This document shows positions 7,885 to 11,897 of a stretch of 11,897 bases of DNA, one piece after another. The position numbers and the translations under genes are program-made. The notes under the pieces were generated by a model that had not been told where the DNA came from, ran no database searches, and worked only from the letters and a program-made list of their open reading frames with translations. Source of the stretch: Sulfurimonas sp. Its GTDB lineage: Bacteria; Campylobacterota; Campylobacteria; Campylobacterales; Sulfurimonadaceae. Every line of letters begins with the position of its first letter. Within the stretch, counting starts at the first letter, position 1. Location: the NCBI GenBank assembly GCA_022712845.1, contig JAFLJV010000151.1:1-11897 (forward strand). Direction: 5' to 3'.

Positions 7885-7912
7885 GTCACTCTCAGCTTGA
7901 CTGGGAGTCTAA
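7885..7912 (+). repeat. palindromic repeat unit (plus orientation)
   Basis: GTCACTCTCAGCTTGACTGG, then GAGTCTAA. Stem CTCTCAG/CTGGGAG with one G-T pair around the CTTGA loop. Same family as the element inside mnmG. It pairs head-to-head with the unit at 7931-7958. These units fill the 344-base gene-free stretch between petC and the RDD gene. Confidence 0.85.
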
Positions 7913-7930
7913 TCTTTATATATAAATAAC

Positions 7931-7958
7931 TAGATTCCGTGTCAAGCACGGAATGACG
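7931..7958 (-). repeat. palindromic repeat unit (minus orientation)
   Basis: TAGATTCCGTGTCAAGCACG, then GAATGACG. Perfect 8-bp stem ATTCCGTG/CACGGAAT around loop TCAAG. With the preceding unit it makes a GTCA...TGAC bounded pair with an AT-rich spacer. Confidence 0.9.
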
Positions 7959-7966
7959 AAAGTATC

Positions 7967-7994
7967 GTCACTCTCAGCTTGACTGGGAATCTAA
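7967..7994 (+). repeat. palindromic repeat unit (plus orientation)
   Basis: GTCACTCTCAGCTTGACTGG, then GAATCTAA; nearly identical to the unit at 7885-7912. It is part of a 50-bp segment (7945-7994) copied at 8074-8123. Confidence 0.88.
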
Positions 7995-8014
7995 ACCAAT
8001 AATTAGGCAAAAAC

Positions 8015-8042
8015 TAGACCCTGAATCAAGTTCAGGGTGACG
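8015..8042 (-). repeat. palindromic repeat unit (minus orientation)
   Basis: TAGACCCTGAATCAAGTTCA, then GGGTGACG. Perfect 8-bp stem ACCCTGAA/TTCAGGGT around TCAAG. Second half of a head-to-head pair with 7967-7994. Confidence 0.9.
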
Positions 8043-8073
8043 ATGAAATTTATCTTAGTTTTGAATTACCAGT

Positions 8074-8123
8074 AGCACGGAATGACGAAAGTATCGTCAC
8101 TCTCAGCTTGACTGGGAGTCTAA
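8074..8123. repeat. 50-bp direct duplication containing a truncated and a full repeat unit
   Basis: Matches 7945-7994 at 49 of 50 bases, offset 129 bp, and differs only at 8118 (G) versus 7989 (A). It holds the right half of a minus-oriented unit (GCACGGAATGACG, left half missing) plus a full plus-oriented unit at 8096-8123. It must have been copied as a block, cutting the first unit at its loop. Confidence 0.9.
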
Positions 8124-8156
8124 TTTATAATTTATTAAGAGGGTTCAATTCTATAA

Positions 8157-8621
8157 TTATTTTTTTTCAACTACAACAAAAGTTCCACAAATTAAATCAT
8201 GTAAAGCTTTTTTGTCTTTTCTATAAAATGGAAGAATAAGCCCTATTAAAGTTGTTGCTGTAAATAAAAATGCAAAAAATCTTAAAACAGCTCTAAAAAA
8301 ATTTATATATTCACCAGTTTTATGATCAACAACTTTTATATCATAAGCCTTTTTACCGATAGTTTGTCCAAATTTACTTATAAGTGTCGCGTAAACGAGT
8401 CCATATAATGTTACAGCTGCTAAAGGTGCTAATTCAGATGTTTGAAAATCATCTTTACCGTTCATTGCAACATATGCAACAAGATATAGAATAGGAGCAT
8501 ATATCATAAATAAATCAGTAATAAATGCTTTTACTCGATAATTATATTTTGCGTGAATATACTTAGGTTTCTCAATATTTGAAGTTTTTGACCTGTTTTG
8601 TTTTAATTTTCTAAATTTCAT
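8157..8621 (-). CDS. RDD family integral membrane protein
   Basis: A 154-residue inner-membrane protein of the RDD family. From MKFRKLKQ it has a basic cytoplasmic N-terminus, then YRVKAFITDLFMIY (28-41) with the family Arg29 and Asp36, three hydrophobic helices (about 33-53, 66-83 and 111-131), the typical FGQTIGKKAYDIKVVD loop (84-99), and KALHDLICGT (138-147) with the second conserved Asp142. Substrate and function are unknown; members are proposed to be transporters or membrane accessory proteins. The start at 8621 is preferred to an upstream in-frame ATG at 8693 because a consensus extended -10 lies directly before it, and because the extra 24 residues add only a hydrophobic stretch. It is convergent with petC and divergent from the porin gene. 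Confidence 0.88.
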   Translation of the reverse strand: MKFRKLKQNRSKTSNIEKPKYIHAKYNYRVKAFITDLFMIYAPILYLVAYVAMNGKDDFQTSELAPLAAVTLYGLVYATLISKFGQTIGKKAYDIKVVDHKTGEYINFFRAVLRFFAFLFTATTLIGLILPFYRKDKKALHDLICGTFVVVEKK

Positions 8622-8627
8622 GGTGGT

Positions 8628-8636
8628 ATTATAACA
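8628..8636 (-). promoter_or_regulatory. extended -10 promoter of the RDD gene (predicted leaderless)
   Basis: On the minus strand, TGTTATAAT is a perfect TGnTATAAT extended -10. Only six bases (ACCACC) separate it from the ATG at 8621, so transcription would begin at about the A of the start codon. No SD can exist in such a transcript. Confidence 0.6.
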
Positions 8637-8728
8637 GATATATAAGTATGAAAAACCTAAAAAAGTACATAAAATAGTGCTTAAACTAAACAATTAAGTA
8701 AAATTGTAAATGAATTATAAACAAATTG

Positions 8729-8734
8729 TATAAT
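8729..8734 (+). promoter_or_regulatory. -10 element upstream of the porin gene
   Basis: A perfect TATAAT in a very AT-rich stretch, with a weak TTGTAA -35-like hexamer at 8704-8709 (19-bp spacer). It predicts a start near 8741 and a leader of about 136 nt, which would include the inverted repeat at 8796-8840. Confidence 0.45.
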
Positions 8735-8795
8735 TTAAACTTAAATTAAAAATTAGAAATGTAAAATATGTCAAGTCGTAATATTTCACATAATG

Positions 8796-8840
8796 AGAAG
8801 TGATATCAAAGTGACAGGTTGTTATTTTGATATCACTTCT
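8796..8840 (+). promoter_or_regulatory. 15-bp perfect inverted repeat in the porin leader
   Basis: Arms AGAAGTGATATCAAA (8796-8810) and TTTGATATCACTTCT (8826-8840) enclose a 15-nt loop. There is no T-tract, so it is not an intrinsic terminator. Each arm also holds the palindrome TGATATCA, with centres 27 bp apart. It could be a leader RNA stem-loop that stabilises or regulates the porin mRNA, or a double operator. The SD AGGAG lies 26 nt further on, outside the stem. Confidence 0.8.
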
Positions 8841-8876
8841 ACATGGGTGATTACACAAACAAAACAGGAGATATAA

Positions 8877-10112
8877 ATGAGAAAAATGTTAAAAATGTCT
8901 ATAGCTGCAGCTATGGTAATGGGTATCGGTTCAGTTTCAGCTCAAGCAGATGGGATTAACATCTTAAGTAATGTTCAAGCAAATGGTGAGATAAGACTTC
9001 GTTATGAAAATGTTGATACTGATGATGGAGTAAATGGAAATGCTAACGCATATACTAGTCGTTTAACTGTTGGTGCAAGTGCTGATTTATTAGATACTGA
9101 TTGGTTATCAGCGTATGTTGAAATGACAAATGTTGCAAATCTTAACCACAACTACAATGATGGTGCAACTAATCGTAACCTTAAAGACACAGTTGTTGAT
9201 CCAGAACAAACACGTCTTACACAATCATATATAGATATTAAATATGGTGATACGAACTTAAGAATCGGTCGTCAACTAATTAATCTTGATAATCAAAGAT
9301 TTTTAGGAGCTGTAGGTTGGAGACAAATGTTCCAAACATTTGATGCTATTACAGTTACAAATAAATCTATAGAGAACCTTAACATATTTGCATCTTATGT
9401 AACTCGTGTAAATGCTGTTAGTCTTGATAATCAAAATAGTTCAAGAGATTTACTTGTAAATGTTTCTTATAAAGTTATGCCAGAGCTTAAAGTTACTGTT
9501 TATTCATATATGTTAGGTTCAGTACATGATACTTATGGTATTGCTTTAACTGGTAAAGTTGGTGTTAGTGATGATGTTAAAATAAGCTATCGTGCTGAAT
9601 ACGCAACTCAAGGTGATCCAAGCATGGAAGAAGATGGTATTGCTGATAAAGATACAGTAAATGCTGACGCTGATTACATGAGATTTGATCTTGGTGTAAA
9701 AGTTAGTGATTTTTCAGCTGGTATAGGTTATGAAGAATTAAGTGGAGCAAATGGTACAGATACTAGATTCTCAACACCATATGCTACACTTCATGGTAAA
9801 AATGGTTGGGCTGATGCATTTCTTGGTAATGGCGGAAATCCAACTAATGGCTTAGAAGACTTAAGTTTTAATGTTGGATATAATGCAGGTGAACTTGGTA
9901 GCTTAACAGTTGTTTATCATGATTACTCAAGTGAAGTTGGAAGTACTGATTATGGTACAGAAATCGATGCTGTTTATAAAAACAAAATCCCTGGTGTTAA
10001 TGGTGTAACAGGTATGTTAAAGTATGCTGATTTTGATGCTGATACAGCAGGTGGAATGACAGATAATACAAAAATCTGGTTAATGTTAGGTTATAAATTC
10101 GCTAGCAACTAG
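8877..10112 (+). CDS. outer-membrane porin, alginate-export-like beta-barrel
   Basis: A 411-residue outer-membrane channel. Sec signal peptide MRKMLKMSIAAAMVMG... with a likely cleavage after SAQA (residue 24). The mature protein is a run of alternating amphipathic strands. Near the start is NGEIRLRYENVD (about 36-47). A recognisable block, GRQLINLDNQRF (131-142) plus GWRQMFQTFDA (147-157), is typical of the alginate-export-like porins abundant in Sulfurimonas and relatives. The end reads LMLGYKFASN, so the usual terminal aromatic is three residues from the C-terminus. A strong SD AGGAG is 6 nt before the ATG. Substrate cannot be told from sequence. A leader inverted repeat upstream and a hairpin downstream suggest a stable, highly expressed monocistronic message. 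Confidence 0.9.
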   Translation: MRKMLKMSIAAAMVMGIGSVSAQADGINILSNVQANGEIRLRYENVDTDDGVNGNANAYTSRLTVGASADLLDTDWLSAYVEMTNVANLNHNYNDGATNRNLKDTVVDPEQTRLTQSYIDIKYGDTNLRIGRQLINLDNQRFLGAVGWRQMFQTFDAITVTNKSIENLNIFASYVTRVNAVSLDNQNSSRDLLVNVSYKVMPELKVTVYSYMLGSVHDTYGIALTGKVGVSDDVKISYRAEYATQGDPSMEEDGIADKDTVNADADYMRFDLGVKVSDFSAGIGYEELSGANGTDTRFSTPYATLHGKNGWADAFLGNGGNPTNGLEDLSFNVGYNAGELGSLTVVYHDYSSEVGSTDYGTEIDAVYKNKIPGVNGVTGMLKYADFDADTAGGMTDNTKIWLMLGYKFASN

Positions 10113-10120
10113 AACTATTT

Positions 10121-10152
10121 AGTTTTCAAGTCACTCCATGTGACTTGAAACT
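10121..10152 (+). terminator. hairpin terminating or capping the porin mRNA
   Basis: AGTTTTCAAGTCAC / GTGACTTGAAACT form a stem of about 13 bp with one bulged T and loop TCCAT, starting 8 nt after the porin stop. The following sequence (AACTCCCTT) lacks a proper T-tract, so it may protect the 3' end rather than terminate efficiently. Confidence 0.6.
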
Positions 10153-10203
10153 AACTCCCTTAAAAACTTCAAAAAATTTAACTTCACTTTTACTTCTAAA
10201 AGA

Positions 10204-10209
10204 TATAAT
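10204..10209 (+). promoter_or_regulatory. candidate -10 element for moaA
   Basis: TATAAT in the AT-rich gap after the porin hairpin. If used, transcription starts near 10216 and the leader of about 160 nt carries all three repeat units at 10229-10349. No clear -35. Readthrough from the porin is the alternative. Confidence 0.35.
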
Positions 10210-10228
10210 ACTTTTATATAATAATATT

Positions 10229-10256
10229 TAGATTCCCAGTCAAGCTGAGAATGACG
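10229..10256 (-). repeat. palindromic repeat unit (minus orientation)
   Basis: TAGATTCCCAGTCAAGCTGA, then GAATGACG. Stem ATTCCCAG/CTGAGAAT with one C-A mismatch around TCAAG. Its right part is identical to 10290-10315. Confidence 0.82.
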
Positions 10257-10270
10257 GTATTTATACTTTT

Positions 10271-10307
10271 GTCATCATAAACTTGTAGGGTCAAGCTGAG
10301 AATGACG
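10271..10307. repeat. chimeric palindromic repeat
   Basis: Begins like a plus-oriented unit (GTCATCATAAACTTG) but continues with the right half of a minus-oriented unit (GGGTCAAGCTGAGAATGACG). A 26-bp exact match links 10290-10315 to 10239-10264. It looks like two half-units joined by recombination. Confidence 0.75.
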
Positions 10308-10320
10308 GTATTTATGTTTT

Positions 10321-10349
10321 CGTCACCCTAAACTTGATTTAGGGTCTAG
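10321..10349 (+). repeat. palindromic repeat unit (plus orientation)
   Basis: CGTCACCCTAAACTTGATTT, then AGGGTCTAG. Perfect 8-bp stem ACCCTAAA/TTTAGGGT around CTTGA. It ends 12 nt before the moaA SD (GAGGA, 10361-10365). Confidence 0.9.
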
Positions 10350-10374
10350 TTGAGAATAAAGAGGAAATATAACA

Positions 10375-11340
10375 ATGCTAACAGATAACTACGATAGAGT
10401 AGTTGATTATCTTCGTGTCTCTGTAACAGAGAGATGTAATTTTAGATGCCAATACTGTATGCCTGAGAAACCTTTCTCATGGGTTCCAAAAGAAAATTTA
10501 CTATCTTTTGAAGAGTTATTTGAATTTATGAAAATAGCTATTGATGAAGGTGTTAAAAAAATTCGTATAACTGGTGGAGAACCTCTTCTTCGTGTTGATT
10601 TAGATAAATTTATTAAAATGATTTATGACTATAAACCCACAATTGATTTAGCTATGACAACAAATGCTTTTTTACTTAAAAATGCTGCTCAAAAATTAAA
10701 AAATGCTGGACTTAAACGTATAAATGTAAGTATAGATACACTAAAGCCTGAAGTTGCACAAATTATAGCAGGTAAAGATGTTTTAAAAGATGTGTTAGAT
10801 GGAATTGATGAGGCACTAAAAGTTGGACTTAAAGTAAAAGTAAATATGGTTCCTATGAAAAATATGAATTTTGAAGAGATAGTTGATGTTTTAGAGTACT
10901 CCAAAGAGCGTAATATGTCAATTCGATTTATAGAGTATATGGAAAATAGATTTGCTTCTAAAGAGATAAGTGGAGTAAAGTCTGATGAGTTATTAAAAGT
11001 TCTTAAAGAGCATTATGAGTTTGAAGACGAAGGTTTTGATGGTTCATCCCCTTCTCACTATTTTCGCATGAGAGATGGATATAGATTTGGTTTGATTGAA
11101 CCTTATAAAGATGATTTTTGTAAGAAATGTAATCGTATAAGGCTCACTGCTGAGGGTAATTTAATTCCATGTCTGTATTTTGATGAAGCACTTAGTATAT
11201 CTAAAGCTATAAAGGCTGGTGATATTAAAGGGGCAGCTGAAATTTTAAAGGAAGTTGTAAGAACTAAACCTGAAAAAAATAGATGGGGTGGAGATGATTC
11301 AGAAGTATCATCTCGTGCTTTTTATGAAACTGGTGGGTGA
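10375..11340 (+). CDS. moaA: GTP 3',8-cyclase MoaA (molybdenum cofactor biosynthesis)
   Basis: Radical SAM enzyme that converts GTP to 3',8-cyclo-GTP, the first step of molybdenum cofactor synthesis (with MoaC). The 321-residue product has the radical SAM cluster motif C21-x3-C25-x2-C28 ([12 protein letters not shown]), the SAM-binding GGEP (67-70), a second [4Fe-4S] motif from Cys249, Cys252 and Cys266 ([19 protein letters not shown]), and the C-terminal Gly-Gly tail (320-321) needed for catalysis. Length is normal. The SD GAGGA lies 9 nt before the ATG. The stop codon is contiguous with a palindromic repeat. No other moa or moe gene is in the window, so it stands apart from the rest of the pathway. 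Confidence 0.97.
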   Translation: MLTDNYDRVVDYLRVSVTERCNFRCQYCMPEKPFSWVPKENLLSFEELFEFMKIAIDEGVKKIRITGGEPLLRVDLDKFIKMIYDYKPTIDLAMTTNAFLLKNAAQKLKNAGLKRINVSIDTLKPEVAQIIAGKDVLKDVLDGIDEALKVGLKVKVNMVPMKNMNFEEIVDVLEYSKERNMSIRFIEYMENRFASKEISGVKSDELLKVLKEHYEFEDEGFDGSSPSHYFRMRDGYRFGLIEPYKDDFCKKCNRIRLTAEGNLIPCLYFDEALSISKAIKAGDIKGAAEILKEVVRTKPEKNRWGGDDSEVSSRAFYETGG

Positions 11341-11365
11341 GATCCTGAATCAAGTTCAGGATGAC
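11341..11365 (-). repeat. palindromic repeat unit abutting the moaA stop
   Basis: GATCCTGAATCAAGTTCAGG, then ATGAC. Perfect 8-bp stem ATCCTGAA/TTCAGGAT around TCAAG. It starts right after the moaA TGA, and is the exact reverse complement of the left unit inside mnmG. Confidence 0.92.
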
Positions 11366-11395
11366 AAACGCTTGGTTCAGGATCTCAACCACTTG
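11354..11395. repeat. two tandem 21-bp half-unit repeats
   Basis: Two copies (11354-11374 and 11375-11395) match at 17 of 21 bases and begin GTTCAGGAT and end ACTTG or GCTTG. The same 21-bp unit, with small changes, is tandemly repeated downstream of the GIY-YIG gene at 11811-11894. Confidence 0.75.
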
Positions 11396-11402
11396 TATAG
11401 CT

Positions 11403-11429
11403 CGTCATTCCAAACTTGATTTGGAATCT
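11403..11429 (+). repeat. palindromic repeat unit (plus orientation)
   Basis: CGTCATTCCAAACTTGATTT, then GGAATCT. Perfect 8-bp stem ATTCCAAA/TTTGGAAT around CTTGA. Its reverse complement is the right unit inside mnmG. Confidence 0.92.
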
Positions 11430-11439
11430 TTAATGTGTT

Positions 11440-11491
11440 CGTCATTCCAAACTTGTACCCCAAGGGCATTTCCTATGGGCATTTGGAATCT
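11440..11491 (+). repeat. palindromic repeat unit with a nested hairpin in its loop
   Basis: Same ends and stem as the unit at 11403-11429 (ATTCCAAA 11444-11451, TTTGGAAT 11482-11489), but 25 extra bases (11456-11480) lie between CTTG and A of the loop. The extra sequence folds itself: CCCAAGG pairs with CCTATGGG (one bulged A) around GCATTT. It is the unit nearest the 5' side of the GIY-YIG gene. Confidence 0.85.
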
Positions 11492-11508
11492 CTAATTTAG
11501 GAATTTAA

Positions 11509-11793
11509 ATGAATTCATATATCTATATAATGACAAATAAATCAAAAGGAACTTTATATATAGGTGTAACATCAAATATTATAAAAAGAATTTATGAACA
11601 TAAAAATAAATTAACAGATGGTTTTACAAAGAAGTATAATCTTAAAAAGTTAGTTTATTATGAAATTTATGATGATATTGATGAAGCAATTAAAAGAGAA
11701 AAACAATTGAAATCTTGGAAGAGAGAATGGAAAATTGAATTAATTGAGAAAATAAATGATAATTGGAATGATTTATATGATGAAATATTATAG
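11509..11793 (+). CDS. small GIY-YIG nuclease-domain protein
   Basis: A 94-residue single-domain GIY-YIG protein, the small YhbQ/UPF0213-like type. The first motif reads YIYIM (4-8), the second LYIGVTSNIIKRIYEH (16-31) with Tyr17, Gly19, Arg27 and His31, then FTKKYNLKKLVYYE (39-52), and AIKREKQLKSWKREWK (60-75) with the likely metal-binding Glu64. The C-terminus NDNWNDLYDEI matches the family ending N-x-x-W-x-D-L. All expected catalytic residues are present, so it should be active, cutting one DNA strand through a metal-dependent mechanism as known for the fold. TAGGA at 11498-11502 serves as SD. Its codons are more AT-rich than those of neighbouring genes. Both flanks are made of the palindromic repeats, which suggests it belongs to them. 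Confidence 0.93.
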   Translation: MNSYIYIMTNKSKGTLYIGVTSNIIKRIYEHKNKLTDGFTKKYNLKKLVYYEIYDDIDEAIKREKQLKSWKREWKIELIEKINDNWNDLYDEIL

Positions 11794-11795
11794 AT

Positions 11796-11822
11796 TAGAT
11801 TCTGAATCGAGTTCAGAATGAC
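11796..11822 (-). repeat. palindromic repeat unit (minus orientation)
   Basis: TAGATTCTGAATCGAGTTCA, then GAATGAC. Perfect 8-bp stem ATTCTGAA/TTCAGAAT around TCGAG. It lies 2 nt after the GIY-YIG stop. Positions 11798-11840 match 11341-11383 at 36 of 43 bases, so the gene is also flanked by direct repeats. Confidence 0.88.
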
Positions 11823-11894
11823 AAACACTTGGCTAAGAATGACAAACACTTGGTTCAGAATGACAAACACTTGGTTCAAAATGACAAACACCGT
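11811..11894. repeat. 21-bp tandem repeat, four copies
   Basis: Copies start at 11811, 11832, 11853 and 11874, each built on GTTCAGAATGACAAACACTT plus G, with few substitutions. The unit contains the right half of the palindromic repeat (TTCAGAATGAC) plus a short spacer. The final copy runs into CGTCAC at 11892-11897, which looks like the start of another plus-oriented unit cut by the window edge. Confidence 0.9.
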
Positions 11895-11897
11895 CAC

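Larger units (their letters stand above)
11441..11822 (+). mobile_element. putative GIY-YIG mobile unit bounded by inverted palindromic repeats
   Basis: A plus-oriented repeat (GTCATTCC...) on the left and a minus-oriented repeat (...CAGAATGAC) on the right enclose one 94-codon gene. The gene leaves only 17 nt on its 5' side, which holds the SD, and 2 nt on its 3' side. The outer ends GTCAT and ATGAC match those of the 53-bp pair in mnmG. The reading as a mobile unit is inference from this architecture; no target-site duplication or empty site is visible in the window. Confidence 0.5.

Noticed and set aside
8622..8693. Longer RDD start at 8693
   Set aside because: It would contain the consensus promoter and adds a hydrophobic stretch not needed by the family; kept as an alternative only.
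10689..10904. Minus-strand ORF inside moaA
   Set aside because: Shadow ORF in the radical SAM gene; no motifs.
11667..11897. Minus-strand ORF with a heptad-like repeat (VFVILNQ)
   Set aside because: The protein repeat is simply the 21-bp DNA tandem repeat translated antisense, and the rest overlaps the GIY-YIG gene.
11811..11897. CRISPR-like array of short repeats
   Set aside because: The 21-bp units are directly contiguous with no unique spacers, and no cas gene is present.
1..11897. tRNA, rRNA or riboswitch genes
   Set aside because: No cloverleaf-like or conserved aptamer sequence was recognised by eye. In particular, no FMN riboswitch is apparent in the short ribE leader.

Overview
The window is AT-rich, with lysine-rich proteins and AGA as the main arginine codon. 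Gene content points to a Campylobacterota (Epsilonproteobacteria) chromosome, most like the Sulfurimonas/Sulfurimonadaceae group: a three-gene bc1 operon with a diheme c-type subunit, a free-standing FlhB C-terminal protein (FlhX), Campylobacter/Helicobacter-style extended -10 promoters with little -35, and an 'alginate-export'-type porin. The genus is inferred from family resemblance, not from any marker search.

Layout. Positions 1-2126 hold a minus-strand cluster, ribE > flhX > recQ (recQ runs off the left edge), with genes 2 nt apart or overlapping by 11 nt. It is divergent from mnmG (tRNA U34 modification), which is followed 3 nt later by an unrecognised GT-B-like protein. Positions 5061-7842 are the petABC operon (Rieske protein, cytochrome b, diheme cytochrome c), with its own -10 and a clean hairpin terminator. 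Positions 7843-8156 contain no gene but a dense cluster of palindromic repeats. A minus-strand RDD membrane protein and a plus-strand outer-membrane porin are divergent across 8622-8876, where a 15-bp perfect inverted repeat lies in the porin leader. Porin, moaA (molybdenum cofactor) and a small GIY-YIG nuclease gene then follow on the plus strand, each gap filled with copies of the same palindromic repeat.

The most interesting feature is this repeat family. Each unit is an 8-bp perfect or near-perfect stem around a five-base loop CTTGA (TCAAG on the other strand), bounded by GTCA on one side and TCT(A) on the other. Different copies have different but compensated stems, and several copies sit in head-to-head pairs with GTCA...TGAC ends. 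One pair is inserted in frame inside mnmG and is translated as about 20 extra residues. The GIY-YIG nuclease gene sits between a plus-oriented and a minus-oriented copy, almost filling the space between them, as if it were the gene-carrying version of the same pair. This suggests a small nuclease-associated mobile palindrome system, comparable in logic to REP/RAYT or Rickettsia palindromic elements. That link is an inference from architecture.

The other genes are ordinary core functions: DNA repair (RecQ), flavin synthesis, tRNA modification, quinol oxidation, outer-membrane transport and Moco synthesis. Notable details are a probable ATT start codon for ribE, a predicted leaderless RDD mRNA, and Rieske cluster-pocket substitutions expected to lower its potential.
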